Program-made: the position numbers and the translations under genes
The notes under the pieces: generated by a model
Told to the model about the DNA's origin: nothing
What the model saw: the letters and a program-made list of their open reading frames with translations, nothing else
The model's database searches: none
Origin: Sphingomonas sp. KRR8
GTDB lineage: Bacteria > Pseudomonadota > Alphaproteobacteria > Sphingomonadales > Sphingomonadaceae
NCBI RefSeq assembly: GCF_023559245.1
Contig: NZ_CP097462.1
Span: 682,001-746,000, forward strand
DNA: 64,000 nucleotides
Direction: 5' to 3'
In this document: one piece after another, positions 1 to 8,843 of the stretch
Position numbering within the stretch: the first letter of the stretch is position 1
Layout: every line of letters starts with the position of its first letter

Positions 1-1048
1 CTCTAAAGAGCCTGATCAGGCGCGGCGCCTGGCTCGCTAGCGAGTAATGTTCAACCGCGCGATGCCGCCCGACTCCCCCCATCTGAATTCCCGAAGCGCG
101 GTCGTCTAGGAGTCGGCGCAGCGCCTTCTCCCACTCGTCCTCCGTGGTCGCCAGCAATCCGGTGGTTCCATCCACGACAATCTGCTGGTTGACGCCGACA
201 GGCGAGGCCACCGTAGGGAGCCCACAAGCCATGTACTGGATAAGTTTGTAGCCGCTCTTGCCTCGCTGAAACGGAGCATCGAGCAGCGGCATGATGCCAA
301 TGGTAAAGCGCTGGACCTCGGCGATCTCGCTCGCCTCGGTCCAGTCGACAAGCTCAAGGCCTTGGAAGCGGTCCGCCTCCGCCGCCTTCCCGGCTCCGAC
401 TGCCCGGATCCTTACGCCAGTCTCGCGGTGCAGGCGGGCGAGCAGCGGCAGTAGCGGGCGAACGTTCGCCCAAGTCGTCGGTGAGCCGATCCATCCGATG
501 ACCGGTTGCTCAATCGCCCGAGCAGCCGGAACGTATCGGTCGGTGTCGACAACCGTCGGAACCACCATGCTCCGCTCGCACCAGAGTTGCGCATACTCAC
601 GCAAATATTCGTTGCCGCAGGTGCAGGCGGCGGCACCCTGGATGAGAGGGCGAAGCTTGTCGGTCAGCAGACCTCGCACCAGCGATCGCGGATGGCCATC
701 GTACGGCACGAAGAAAGCATCATCGTAGTCATAGACGACTGGGATTCCCCAGCGATGAACTAGCCCCTCGAACCATGCGGGCAACCAGGGGAACAGCTCC
801 GCATAAACCCAGATGAGGTTGGCATCAGGTCGCCGCGAGAGAGTCTTCAGTCGCGCAAGATAGGAACTCAGGATCGCAACGCGGGAGGCTCGGCCGTTTC
901 CAGTCAGGCTGCGGATGTACGCGTCATCCAGCAGCGGCTGATAATCGACTTCAATCCCTGCAGCCGCCAGCGCGGGCAGATATTGCAGCAGGCGTTGCCG
1001 GGTGCTCGCCGCTTCGCGATCATATTTCGTAAGCGCCAGAACCTTCAT
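1..1048 (-). CDS. glycosyltransferase, GT4-like (partial, runs off left edge)
   Basis: This minus-strand frame is open from ATG at 1048 to the window edge, 349 codons without a stop, so the C-terminus lies outside. The N-terminus reads [20 protein letters not shown], like the nucleotide-sugar glycosyltransferases that open with a short beta strand and a basic loop. Around residue 181 there is GWIGSPTTW, and near residue 265 GKSGYKLIQYMACGLPTVAS, the family-4 donor-binding region with its K-x-x-x-Y-M-A-x-G-x-P pattern. The ATG overlaps the rmlD stop as ATGA, so it is translationally coupled to the dTDP-rhamnose genes. It may transfer rhamnose to a repeat unit, but donor and acceptor cannot be read from the sequence. 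Confidence 0.85.
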   Translation of the reverse strand, partial: MKVLALTKYDREAASTRQRLLQYLPALAAAGIEVDYQPLLDDAYIRSLTGNGRASRVAILSSYLARLKTLSRRPDANLIWVYAELFPWLPAWFEGLVHRWGIPVVYDYDDAFFVPYDGHPRSLVRGLLTDKLRPLIQGAAACTCGNEYLREYAQLWCERSMVVPTVVDTDRYVPAARAIEQPVIGWIGSPTTWANVRPLLPLLARLHRETGVRIRAVGAGKAAEADRFQGLELVDWTEASEIAEVQRFTIGIMPLLDAPFQRGKSGYKLIQYMACGLPTVASPVGVNQQIVVDGTTGLLATTEDEWEKALRRLLDDRASGIQMGGVGRHRAVEHYSLASQAPRLIRLFR

Positions 1049-1932
1049 TCGGCGCCGGCCAGCCTGCGGACAATGGTGTGCAGGGATCCCCGCCAGTCGG
1101 GCATGGCGAAGCCGGTGGCGGCTTCAAACCGGCCACAATCCAGTACCGAATAGCTGGGTCGAAGCGCCCGTGTCGGCCATTCGGATGAGAGAATGGGCCT
1201 GACCGCCGCATGAGGAAGGCCGCTGGCCGCTGCCTCCGCCATAATCGCCGTAGCCAGGTCGAACCAGGTCGCCTGTCCTGTTCCGGCGAGATGAAACGTG
1301 CGCCCAGTCAGATCCGCACAGCCCTGCCCCAGCAACTCGGCCGCTCGCAGGATCCCGCTGGCAAGGTCAAGGGAGCTGGTGGGGTTCCCACGCTGGTCTG
1401 CAACCGCGCTAAGGTCAGGCCGGCTTCGAGCGGCGGCAAGCATTGACGTCACGAAATTGCGCCCGAATGGGCTGATGACCCATGCGGTGCGAAGGATGAC
1501 GTGGGCGGGATTGGCTGCCCTCACGGCTTCCTCGCCAGCCAGCTTGCTCGCGCCATAGCTGTTGAGCGGCGCAGTCGGGCGGTCTTCGTCGATCGGCTTT
1601 TCGCCAGTGCCGTCGAAGACATAATCGGTCGAAATCTGGATGATCGGGGCCCCGACCTCGCGGGCGGCCTGTGCAGCTTCGCCAGCCGCGGCACCGTTGA
1701 TCCGTCGAGCCAACTCCGGCTCGTCCTCTGCCTGGTCGACCAGCGTGTAGGCCGCGGCGTTCACAACCAGGTCGGGGGACTGAGCAAGTATCGCAGTTCG
1801 CAGCGAACCTGGCTCGGTCATGTCTACCTTCGGGCGTCCGGTAGTGACGATTTGGATGTCAGGATGGCCAGCGGCCTGCTCGACCAGGCTGCGGACCAGT
1901 TGGCCCTTGCGGCCGGTCACCAGCAGCCTCAT
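1045..1932 (-). CDS. rmlD: dTDP-4-dehydrorhamnose reductase RmlD
   Basis: Last step of dTDP-L-rhamnose synthesis: NAD(P)H-dependent reduction of dTDP-4-keto-L-rhamnose. The 295-residue protein has a Rossmann start (GRKGQLV, residues 7-13), STD at 101-103 and the SDR catalytic pair Y126/K130 in [10 protein letters not shown]. The start at 1932 was chosen because its ATG overlaps the rmlB stop (ATGA). A longer in-frame start at 1989 would add residues unlike the family. It sits third in the co-linear order rmlA-rmlC-rmlB-rmlD, with a 4-nt overlap with the glycosyltransferase after it. Length is typical for RmlD. Confidence 0.95.
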   Translation of the reverse strand: MRLLVTGRKGQLVRSLVEQAAGHPDIQIVTTGRPKVDMTEPGSLRTAILAQSPDLVVNAAAYTLVDQAEDEPELARRINGAAAGEAAQAAREVGAPIIQISTDYVFDGTGEKPIDEDRPTAPLNSYGASKLAGEEAVRAANPAHVILRTAWVISPFGRNFVTSMLAAARSRPDLSAVADQRGNPTSSLDLASGILRAAELLGQGCADLTGRTFHLAGTGQATWFDLATAIMAEAAASGLPHAAVRPILSSEWPTRALRPSYSVLDCGRFEAATGFAMPDWRGSLHTIVRRLAGAE

Positions 1933-2984
1933 GCAGTCCGTCCCAGCCGCTCCCCAGCGTACTGCTCCCGCAGTGGCCGCCACCACCACTCATTGGCAAG
2001 ATACCAATCGACGGTTCGGGCAAGCCCGCTCTCGAAGCTCTCCTGTGCACGCCAACCAAGCTCCCCCTCGATCTTGGATGATTCTATTGCATACCGACGG
2101 TCGTGGCCGGGACGGTCGGTAACGAATTCGATCAGAGATCGGCGCGGCCTGCCATTCCCAAGCGGTACACGCTCGTCGAGCAGGTCGCAGATCGCCTCGA
2201 CCACCTGCAGGTTTGTCCGCTCCGCACGACCGCCGACGTTGTAGCTCTCCCCGACCACTCCGCGCGTCAGCACCGCTTCGAGCGCGGCGGCGTGATCTTC
2301 GACGAACAACCAGTCCCGGACATTTTCGCCACGCCCGTAGACTGGCAGAGCCCTGCCCTCGAGAGCATTCAGGATGACGAGCGGAATAAGCTTCTCGGGA
2401 AAGTGATAGGGTCCGTAGTTGTTCGAGCAGTTGGAAAGCACCACGGGCAGGCCGTAGGTCTCACTCCAGGCACGAACGAAGTGATCGCTTGCCGCCTTTG
2501 AGGCGGAGTAAGGCGAAGACGGCCGATAAGGCGTCTCCTCGGTGAACACGCCTTCGTCGAATGGAAGGTCGCCGAACACCTCGTCGGTGGATATGTGGTG
2601 AAAGCGGAAGCCCTGTTGCGCTTCCACAGGCAACCCTCGCCAGTAGTCGAGGGCCGCCGAGAGCAGGCGGAAAGTGCCGACGACGTTTGTCTCGACGAAA
2701 ACTCCAGGGCCATCGATGGATCGATCGACATGGCTTTCAGCGGCGAGGTGCATGATGCCCTCGACCTGCTCCTCTCGCAGCAGGCTGCCGACCAGCGCGG
2801 TGTCGCCGATGTCCCCCTGCACGAAGCGGTGGCTTGCTGCCTTCTCGACATCGCGAAGGGACGTCAGCGAACCCGAATAGGTCAGCTTGTCGAGGGTGAT
2901 CACCCGCCGGCCCTGCCCCACCAAGCGGCGCACCACCGCGCTGCCGATGAAGCCGGCGCCACCGGTGACCATGACCGTCTTCAC
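1929..2984 (-). CDS. rmlB: dTDP-glucose 4,6-dehydratase RmlB
   Basis: Converts dTDP-D-glucose to dTDP-4-keto-6-deoxy-D-glucose, the second step to dTDP-rhamnose. The 351-residue extended SDR has GGAGFIG at residues 8-14 for NAD binding. The RmlB-specific T133-D134-E135 triad sits in STDEVFGDL, and the catalytic Y159/K163 in YSASK. Start and stop both overlap neighbours by 4 nt (rmlC before, rmlD after), so the four rml genes form one coupled unit. Confidence 0.97.
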   Translation of the reverse strand: MKTVMVTGGAGFIGSAVVRRLVGQGRRVITLDKLTYSGSLTSLRDVEKAASHRFVQGDIGDTALVGSLLREEQVEGIMHLAAESHVDRSIDGPGVFVETNVVGTFRLLSAALDYWRGLPVEAQQGFRFHHISTDEVFGDLPFDEGVFTEETPYRPSSPYSASKAASDHFVRAWSETYGLPVVLSNCSNNYGPYHFPEKLIPLVILNALEGRALPVYGRGENVRDWLFVEDHAAALEAVLTRGVVGESYNVGGRAERTNLQVVEAICDLLDERVPLGNGRPRRSLIEFVTDRPGHDRRYAIESSKIEGELGWRAQESFESGLARTVDWYLANEWWWRPLREQYAGERLGRTA

Positions 2985-3535
2985 GCGCCCGCCACCTGGG
3001 CGTCGCGGAGCAGCGGCGCTGCTAGATCCTTGGCCGACAGGATCGCCTTCTCGCGCTCAATGGGCCATTCCACACCGATTGCCGGATCGAACGGATCGAT
3101 CGCGCGATCATGCTCGGCGCTGTAGGGCACATCGACCTTATACTGGACTTCACTGCTGTCTTCGAGCGCCAGAAAGCCGTGGGCAAAGCCGCTGGGAATG
3201 AAGAGCTGGTTCCAATCGGCGGCAGAGAGGAGCGCACCGCACCATTGGCCGAACGTCTCGCTGTCAGGACGGACATCCACCGCGACGTCGAAGATAGCGC
3301 CGCGGCTTACTCTCACCAGCTTGGCCTGCGCAAACGGAGCAAGTTGGTAATGCAGCCCGCGCAGGACACCCTTGGCGGAGCGACTGTGATTGTCCTGAAC
3401 GAAGCGCTGATTGACGCCTGCCGCAACCCACTCCGCCTCGTTCCAGACTTCGGAGAAAAAACCCCGGTCGTCGCCCCGCCGCAGCGGTCGAAGCTCCAGC
3501 ACGCCGGGCAGACCTGTTTGGCGAACTTCAACCAT
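2981..3535 (-). CDS. rmlC: dTDP-4-dehydrorhamnose 3,5-epimerase RmlC
   Basis: Double epimerase acting at C3 and C5 of dTDP-4-keto-6-deoxyglucose. From MVEVRQ the protein is 184 residues, the usual size for RmlC. The cupin core carries [18 protein letters not shown] with catalytic His62, FAHGF near 117-121, and Tyr138 in VPYSAEHD. The start at 3535 lies 8 nt inside the end of rmlA. A longer in-frame start at 3613 adds an N-terminus that reads as shadow of rmlA. Coupled on both sides within the rmlACBD unit. Confidence 0.95.
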   Translation of the reverse strand: MVEVRQTGLPGVLELRPLRRGDDRGFFSEVWNEAEWVAAGVNQRFVQDNHSRSAKGVLRGLHYQLAPFAQAKLVRVSRGAIFDVAVDVRPDSETFGQWCGALLSAADWNQLFIPSGFAHGFLALEDSSEVQYKVDVPYSAEHDRAIDPFDPAIGVEWPIEREKAILSAKDLAAPLLRDAQVAGA

Positions 3536-4406
3536 GGGCCGGTTCCGACACTCGGCGGCGGAGGTAGGCGGCGTATGGAGTCTTCCCCAACCGATCCGCT
3601 CGCCTGAGAACACTGGCTGCGTCGAGCCAATGCTGCTCGAACGCGATCTCTTCCAGGCAGCAGATCTTCAGTCCCTGCCGATGTTCGACCGCGCGCACGA
3701 AACTGCCCGCGTCCTGCAAGCTGTCATGCGTGCCGGTGTCGAGCCAGGCAAAGCCCCGGCCAAGCGTCGTCACCTCAAGCGAACCGTCAGCCAGATAGGC
3801 CTTGTTGACGTCGGTAATCTCAAGCTCGCCCCGCGGAGACGGTGACAGGCCGGCGGCGATCTCAACCACGCGATTGTCGTAGAGGTAAAGCCCCGTCACT
3901 GCCCACCGGGAGGCGGGTTTATCCGGCTTCTCCTCGATCCCGACCGCGCGACCCGATGCGTCGAAGGACACCACGCCGTAGCGCTCCGGGTCCTCAACGG
4001 CATAAGCGAACACGCGTGCGCCCTGGCTCAGATTGGCAGCGTCGCGGACCAGGCCGGAGAGGCCGGCCCCGTAGAAGATATTGTCGCCAAGGATGAGGGC
4101 GACCGTATCGTCGCCAATGAAGTCGCGCCCAATGATGAAGGCTTCGGCAAGACCGTTGGGCGCCGCTTGCTCCGCATAGCTTAGCGAAATTCCGTACTCA
4201 CTCCCGTCCCCAAGCAATTCCCTGAACGCCGGGAGGTCGCGCGGAGTGGAGATGATGAGGATGTCCCGGATCCCCGCCAGCATCAGCACGCCAAGCGGGT
4301 AATAGATCATCGGCTTGTCATAGACCGGCAGCAGTTGCTTCGAGACGCTCAAGGTCGCCGGGTAGAGGCGGCTGCCGCTTCCGCCCGCCAGTATGATCCC
4401 TTTCAA
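3528..4406 (-). CDS. rmlA: glucose-1-phosphate thymidylyltransferase RmlA
   Basis: First committed step to dTDP-rhamnose: joins dTTP and glucose-1-phosphate. The 292-residue protein opens [17 protein letters not shown] with the G-x-G-x-R nucleotidyltransferase loop (about residues 8-14), followed by [17 protein letters not shown] and LGDNIFYG near residue 110. The start is a TTG at 4406-4404 with a GAGG seven bases upstream. It leads the rmlACBD unit, 37 nt after the EpsG-like polymerase, probably in the same transcript. Confidence 0.96.
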   Translation of the reverse strand: MKGIILAGGSGSRLYPATLSVSKQLLPVYDKPMIYYPLGVLMLAGIRDILIISTPRDLPAFRELLGDGSEYGISLSYAEQAAPNGLAEAFIIGRDFIGDDTVALILGDNIFYGAGLSGLVRDAANLSQGARVFAYAVEDPERYGVVSFDASGRAVGIEEKPDKPASRWAVTGLYLYDNRVVEIAAGLSPSPRGELEITDVNKAYLADGSLEVTTLGRGFAWLDTGTHDSLQDAGSFVRAVEHRQGLKICCLEEIAFEQHWLDAASVLRRADRLGKTPYAAYLRRRVSEPAHG

Positions 4407-4443
4407 AGCCGCACCTCACCGCTCCCGCCAAGCGGGGGAACGC

Positions 4444-5568
4444 CTAAAGGAGATAAGTCCGATAGGGTAGCCACTTGTACGCAAAGTCGGCGAAGTTCAG
4501 CCAGACCAGCTGCACGGCCAGCGCGTAACAGATAATGGCAAAGCGACTCCCCAATCGTGGGTAAGCGATCGGTAGGCGGCTCATCACGGCTAACTGCAAC
4601 GGGAACATGTAGAGCGCCATTCTGTCCACAGCGGTGCTTGAAGGCGTGGTCAGCAGCGCCACCAGCAAGCCGATCGTCACCCAGCTGCTCAGTCGAAAGA
4701 AGCCGCGTTGGAGGTCGTCGAAAGCGAAGCGAGCCGGAGAACTAAGGAACAAGAGTGCGGGTATCAGGCTCAATCCCACACGGATCGCAGCACCCGAACT
4801 CTGATACTGCGCTTCGATGTAGTTGGTGACGAGCTGATCGACATTGTCCGCCAGCAGCGAAACGTAGAGCGCGTAGAAGAGCAACAGCCCACCCACGACC
4901 GTCAGCAAGCGATTGCGCTCCCGCGAGAAAATGATCAGCGGAAGCGCCAGCACGGCTGTCTTGTGAAACAGCGCAGCCAGGATCACGTACATCGCGAACC
5001 GAACCAGGCTTCCGCCTCGGAACAGCGATCCCAACCCACCAAGCAAGAGGCCAATCGCGACCGCCTGGCGCGTATAGCCCATGGCGACCACCATCACGAG
5101 GTAGGGTATGGCGACCACGACGACCAGCCACGGCATTGGCTGGGTCCGAGCGAAGCGAATCAGCCCCCAGGTGAACAGGGATCCGCAGACCAGGTTTACC
5201 GACCAGATATCCAGCCCGAGTTGCTGGCCGAGCCAGTTCAAGAATTGATAGGCAGGATCGCCGAAGTCGAGCATCTCGCCGAGTGTCGAGCCGCCGGCAT
5301 AATCCCAGTAGAAGGTGTAGGTTTCCCAGTCGCCGCCAACGCGGAAGCGGGTTCCAATCATCAACGCCATCAGGATTCCGCCAAGGATCAGCATGATCGG
5401 AATTTGCGAAGGCCGCGCCGCTATGTTGGGCGCTTCTATCTCACCGTGCCCCTGCGGCGCGGCTTGATCCTGAGGTCGGCTGAACAGCGCGCCGACAGCA
5501 AAGAACGCGAACAGGAAAAGATAGGGAAGCACGGGCGAGGTATAGGAAGCGCTGCCACCCCCGTCCAT
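4444..5568 (-). CDS. EpsG family polysaccharide polymerase (Wzy-like)
   Basis: Multi-pass inner-membrane protein of 374 residues with many hydrophobic segments. The first is near residues 10-27 (SPVLPYLFLFAFFAVGALF), the next about 50-68, and others follow at regular intervals to the C-terminus. RFRVGGDWETYTFYWDY (about residues 73-90) and the following FLNWLGQQLG are the typical EpsG-family start of the first periplasmic loop. EpsG-type proteins are thought to polymerise exopolysaccharide repeat units. The position between a B2-like gene and rmlACBD supports a rhamnose-containing polymer. The exact substrate is unknown. Confidence 0.85.
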   Translation of the reverse strand: MDGGGSASYTSPVLPYLFLFAFFAVGALFSRPQDQAAPQGHGEIEAPNIAARPSQIPIMLILGGILMALMIGTRFRVGGDWETYTFYWDYAGGSTLGEMLDFGDPAYQFLNWLGQQLGLDIWSVNLVCGSLFTWGLIRFARTQPMPWLVVVVAIPYLVMVVAMGYTRQAVAIGLLLGGLGSLFRGGSLVRFAMYVILAALFHKTAVLALPLIIFSRERNRLLTVVGGLLLFYALYVSLLADNVDQLVTNYIEAQYQSSGAAIRVGLSLIPALLFLSSPARFAFDDLQRGFFRLSSWVTIGLLVALLTTPSSTAVDRMALYMFPLQLAVMSRLPIAYPRLGSRFAIICYALAVQLVWLNFADFAYKWLPYRTYLL

Positions 5569-5583
5569 GCGGCTACAAATTGC

Positions 5584-6051
5584 CTAACGCTCGTGCGGAA
5601 CTGCCGCCTGACCGCCCGGAAAAACGGCAACCCGTTGGTGCGAGAGCCCTTGTTCCTCTTCCCCCAGCACGATCACATTCGCCACCTCGATCCAGACGTG
5701 TGCGCTGAGGCGCGCTGCTCCCGGCCGAATGCCGTAGTGAAGGCGACTGTCGAGGCCGCGCCGGCGCATCATCCAATGTGCGGCCAGCCCTTCCTGGAAG
5801 CATACCGTTTTCCACGGCAGTCGCGCGGAGGCGCGCTTCACCGCGACGCGAACGAGCCCCGGATCGGCAGGAACAGGCTTCGGCGGCGGCACTCCCCGCC
5901 CCATCAACGGGATCAATCTGCGGAACGGCAGGACCCGGATCGCAATGCTTGCACCAGCAAGCATCAGCACCGCTTCAAGAAAGCGAGCATATTCCGAGGG
6001 CGAGGCGCGTGGCACGGATGATCGGTAGCGCCGCCGATTGCCCGCTGCCAA
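5584..6051 (-). CDS. lasso peptide biosynthesis B2-like protein (Transglut_core3 fold)
   Basis: Protein of up to 155 residues matching the transglutaminase-like cysteine protease family used as leader peptidase B2 in lasso-peptide synthesis. A hydrophobic stretch lies near 29-40, followed by LPWKTVCFQEGLAAHWMMRR with candidate nucleophile Cys84. Then comes LHYGIRP and SAHVWIEV with candidate His118, and a final VAVFPGG. No B1 (PqqD-like) gene, asparagine-synthetase-like cyclase or obvious precursor peptide lies within the visible operon. It sits 15 nt before the EpsG-like gene. The start is uncertain: TTG at 6051 has GAGGAG too close, and GTG at 6015 is an alternative. The role in polysaccharide synthesis is unexplained. 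Confidence 0.75.
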   Translation of the reverse strand: MAAGNRRRYRSSVPRASPSEYARFLEAVLMLAGASIAIRVLPFRRLIPLMGRGVPPPKPVPADPGLVRVAVKRASARLPWKTVCFQEGLAAHWMMRRRGLDSRLHYGIRPGAARLSAHVWIEVANVIVLGEEEQGLSHQRVAVFPGGQAAVPHER

Positions 6052-6074
6052 GCTCCTCGCTATCGCACCCGCCG

Positions 6075-6149
6075 GGGCCTGTAGCTCAATGGTAGAGCCA
6101 GCCGCTCATAACGGCCAGGTTGGGGGTTCGAATCCCTCCGGGCCCACCA
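6075..6149 (+). tRNA. tRNA with CAT anticodon (probably lysidine-type tRNA-Ile2)
   Basis: A full cloverleaf can be drawn: acceptor GGGCCTG with CGGGCCC, D stem GCTC/GAGC with a short 7-nt loop, and anticodon loop CTCATAA giving CAT. The anticodon stem has one A-C mismatch at its top. The T arm is GGGGG-TTCGAAT-CCCTC, and CCA is encoded. CAT occurs in initiator Met, elongator Met and TilS-modified Ile2 tRNAs. The C4-G69 and C5-G68 pairs match the published TilS recognition determinants, which favours tRNA-Ile(CAU). Elongator Met cannot be excluded by eye. Confidence 0.93.
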
Positions 6150-6155
6150 CTTCCG

Positions 6156-6608
6156 TCAGCCTTGCAGCCGCTTGGCCAGCGATTGCGCTTCCTCGGGGCT
6201 GCGAGCGGCAATAAATATCGTGTCGTCGCCGCAGATAGTCCCCGCGACTTCCGGCAGGCGTGACTGATCGAGCGCAACCCCCACGAGGTGAGCCGATCCG
6301 GGGGGCGTTCGGATGACTACCAACTGACCAACCGGCTCGACCGACCGCACCCACTCGGCCAGTATCGAACGCAAGCGGCGCTCGGGCGCGTTGGCGACGC
6401 TGACTTCATCGGGAAGGGCATAACTGGTCACCCCGTCCCGCCGCAATTTCACGGCGCCGAGCTGGTCGAGGTCGCGGGAGATGGTCGCTTGAGTGGTGGA
6501 GAAGCCCTCCTCGCGAAGGGCAGCCAGCAGCGCCTCCTGGCTCGCCACAGCGCGGCTTCGCAACAGGTCGGCGATGAGCCGCTGGCGACGGGTCCGAACA
6601 TCGTTCAT
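6156..6608 (-). CDS. argR: arginine repressor ArgR
   Basis: Arginine-sensing transcriptional repressor, usually a hexamer that binds tandem ARG boxes. The N-terminal winged helix ends in STTQATISRDLDQLGAVKLRR (about residues 37-57), the family DNA-reading helix. The C-terminal part (LVVIRTPPGSAHLVGVALD, GTICGDDTIFIAARS) is the arginine-binding and oligomerisation domain with its GDDT signature. MNDVRTRRQR at 6608 was chosen, giving 150 residues. The in-frame ATG at 6623 lies inside the operator palindromes. Divergent from argC across a 58-bp region with two ARG-box-like palindromes, so autorepression and control of the arg operon are likely. Confidence 0.95.
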   Translation of the reverse strand: MNDVRTRRQRLIADLLRSRAVASQEALLAALREEGFSTTQATISRDLDQLGAVKLRRDGVTSYALPDEVSVANAPERRLRSILAEWVRSVEPVGQLVVIRTPPGSAHLVGVALDQSRLPEVAGTICGDDTIFIAARSPEEAQSLAKRLQG

Positions 6609-6642
6609 GACATAATTATGCATAGTCTTGCATAAAGATGCA
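6609..6642. promoter_or_regulatory. tandem ARG-box-like operator between argR and argC
   Basis: Two AT-rich palindromes lie in the divergent argR/argC region: GACATAATTATGCA (6609-6622) and TGCATAAAGATGCA (6629-6642). Both have 5-bp arms around a 4-bp AT-rich centre, and their centres are 20 bp apart, about two helix turns. Known ARG boxes are 18-bp imperfect palindromes of form TGAAT-N4-ATTCA in pairs about 21 bp apart. The arm sequence here is TGCAT rather than TGAAT. ArgR binding is inferred from form, spacing and position. Confidence 0.7.
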
Positions 6643-6666
6643 ATTGCCGCGATAGGGCACCGCCTG

Positions 6667-7683
6667 ATGATTCGAGCCGCACTTCTTGGGGCTTCCGGCT
6701 ATGTCGGGGGCGAACTCCTCCGTTGCCTCGCCATGCACCCGGCGATCGCCGCCACGCGCCTGTTCGGCGACAGCAAGGCGGGGCAGGCGCTGGGCCAGGT
6801 CCATCCGCATGTCGGACCGGCTTACCCGGACGCCTCTGTTGAACGCTTCGATCTCGACGCGCTCGACGGGGTTGACCTAGTCTTCGCGGCTCTCCCCCAT
6901 GGCGAAAGCCAGAAGATTGCTGGCCCGATCCTCGACCGCGGCCTGAAGCTTGTTGATCTTGGAGCCGACTTCCGGTTGGCCGACCCTGCGGTTTATGCGC
7001 GCTGGTACGGTCTTGAGCATGCCGCGCCCGAACTGCTCGATCGTTTCGTCTACGGCATTCCGGAGCTCAACCGCGAGGCCATCGCCTCAGCTAGCGCGGT
7101 TTCTGCAGCGGGCTGCTACCCAACCGCAACCATCCTCGCGAACAAGCCGCTGCTGGACGCCGGGCTGATCTCGCCAGGCTCGCTGATCGTCGATGCCGCG
7201 TCAGGCGTCAGCGGAGCCGGTCGCGCCCTCAAGGAGGGCACCAGCTTCAATACGGTCGAGGGCAGCTTCAGCGCATACGGACTGCTCAACCATCGGCACA
7301 CGGCGGAAATGGAGCAGGCGCTTGGCAGCGAGGTCCTGTTCACCCCGCATCTGGCACCGATGACGCGGGGTATCCTTGCCACCTGCTACGGCACGGCCGC
7401 GCGGCGGATGAACGCCGACGAACCGATGCAGGTATTGCGCAATCAGTACGGATCGGAACCGTTCGTGCATGTGACCGCTGACGCCCCATCGACCAAATGG
7501 GTGGCGGGATCGAACGCCGTTCAGCTGACCGCTCGCTACGATGAGCGCACCGGTCGCGTGCTGGCCATTGCGGCGATCGACAACCTCGGCAAGGGAGCCG
7601 CCGGCCAGATGATCCAATGTGCCAATCTGATGTTCGGGCTGGCCGAGACCACCGGTCTGAGCGTGTGCGGAGTTTACCCATGA
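6667..7683 (+). CDS. argC: N-acetyl-gamma-glutamyl-phosphate reductase ArgC
   Basis: NADPH-dependent third step of arginine synthesis, reducing N-acetylglutamyl phosphate to the semialdehyde. From MIRAALLGASGYVGGELL (start 6667) the protein is 338 residues. The Rossmann motif GASGYVGGE is at 8-16 and the catalytic cysteine Cys150 in SAAGCYPTA. An earlier in-frame ATG at 6628 lies inside the operator palindrome and is unlikely. First gene of argCJBFG, with a 3' ATGA overlap with argJ. Long-chain (type 1) ArgC size. Confidence 0.95.
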   Translation: MIRAALLGASGYVGGELLRCLAMHPAIAATRLFGDSKAGQALGQVHPHVGPAYPDASVERFDLDALDGVDLVFAALPHGESQKIAGPILDRGLKLVDLGADFRLADPAVYARWYGLEHAAPELLDRFVYGIPELNREAIASASAVSAAGCYPTATILANKPLLDAGLISPGSLIVDAASGVSGAGRALKEGTSFNTVEGSFSAYGLLNHRHTAEMEQALGSEVLFTPHLAPMTRGILATCYGTAARRMNADEPMQVLRNQYGSEPFVHVTADAPSTKWVAGSNAVQLTARYDERTGRVLAIAAIDNLGKGAAGQMIQCANLMFGLAETTGLSVCGVYP

Positions 7684-8843
7684 GCGTTACCGCCCCCGAC
7701 GGCTTTGTGGCGTCTGGCCTCCACGCAGGAATCAAGCGCCGCCGTTACGACATGGCGCTGCTTGCGACAGAAGACCGGCGTCCGGTCACCTGCGCCGCTG
7801 TCTTCACTCAGAACAAGTTCGCCGCTCCGCCCGTCACGCTGGATCGTCGCCTGCTCGACAGGAATGGCGGCAAGGCAGCGGCGGTCATCGTCAACAGCGG
7901 TAACGCCAATGCCGGCACCGGTGCGCAGGGCTTGGCCGATGCGGAGGCGATGGGCAGTGCAGCAGCCGAGGCTCTCGGGGTCGAGTCCACGAACGTGCTG
8001 GTTTGCTCCACCGGAATCATCGGCACGCCATTGCCGATGGAGCCAATCCTCGCGGCCACCCCGAAGCTGGTAAAGAAGCTCAGCCGCGAGGGTGGCGAGG
8101 ACGCGGCGCGTGGTATCCTCACCACCGATCATGTGGCCAAGGAAGTTCTCATCCGGGGTGAAGGATGGACGCTAGGCGGAATGGCCAAGGGCTGCGGAAT
8201 GATCGCGCCCAACATGGCGACCATGCTGGCGTTTCTCACCACTGACGCCGACGTGCCGCGCGAGACGTTGCAGGCCATGTTGGCTGGAGCCTCGGCCAAC
8301 ACCTTCAACACGCTCAACGTCGACGGAGCGACCAGCACCAATGACACCGCCATGCTGTTCGCAAGCGGTCGCAAGGGAGCGCCATCCGACCTCGACGGGT
8401 TTGGCCGCGCGGTGGAGCAAGCCTGTCGAGAGTTGACCATGAAGATGGCCAGGGACGCCGAAGGGATGACTCGCATTGCGCATCTTCACGTGACCGGCGC
8501 CGCCAGCGATGCCGAGGCGCGGATCGCGGCCAAGTCGATCGCCGAAAACAATCTGGTGAAGTGCAGCTGGTATGGCAGCGATCCCTATTGGGGCCGCCTG
8601 CTTGCCGCCGCGGGCTCCTGCGGTGCCGACATGGACGTCGAGCGCACCTTTGTGTCCTATGGCGGCATCCGCGTCGCCGAAGCGGGCGTCAACATCGCAC
8701 ATGACGCGCAATCGCTCACCGAGCACATGATGGGTGACGAGGTCAGCATCGAGGTCCACCTGGGCGCCGGCAAGGGCTCGGCCCGGATGATCGGGATCGA
8801 TCTAGGTCCCGGTTACATCAAGGAAAATTCGAAGACGTCATGA
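7680..8843 (+). CDS. argJ: bifunctional ornithine acetyltransferase / N-acetylglutamate synthase ArgJ
   Basis: Recycles the acetyl group from N-acetylornithine to glutamate, closing the acetyl cycle. The 387-residue precursor has the self-cleavage motif APNMATMLAFLTTDA, with Thr181 as the new N-terminal nucleophile after Ala180. Upstream GGMAKGCGMI and downstream NVDGATSTNDT are family hallmarks. Start MSVTAPDG at 7680 overlaps the argC stop (ATGA). A longer frame from 7617 is argC shadow. Whether it is mono- or bifunctional cannot be told from the sequence. Confidence 0.95.
   Translation: MSVTAPDGFVASGLHAGIKRRRYDMALLATEDRRPVTCAAVFTQNKFAAPPVTLDRRLLDRNGGKAAAVIVNSGNANAGTGAQGLADAEAMGSAAAEALGVESTNVLVCSTGIIGTPLPMEPILAATPKLVKKLSREGGEDAARGILTTDHVAKEVLIRGEGWTLGGMAKGCGMIAPNMATMLAFLTTDADVPRETLQAMLAGASANTFNTLNVDGATSTNDTAMLFASGRKGAPSDLDGFGRAVEQACRELTMKMARDAEGMTRIAHLHVTGAASDAEARIAAKSIAENNLVKCSWYGSDPYWGRLLAAAGSCGADMDVERTFVSYGGIRVAEAGVNIAHDAQSLTEHMMGDEVSIEVHLGAGKGSARMIGIDLGPGYIKENSKTS

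Noticed and set aside
4708..6021. 437-codon plus-strand frame opposite the EpsG-like polymerase and the B2-like gene
   Set aside because: It is the antisense of two genes with clear family matches; composition (Arg/Gln/His-rich) is typical of a shadow frame in GC-rich DNA.
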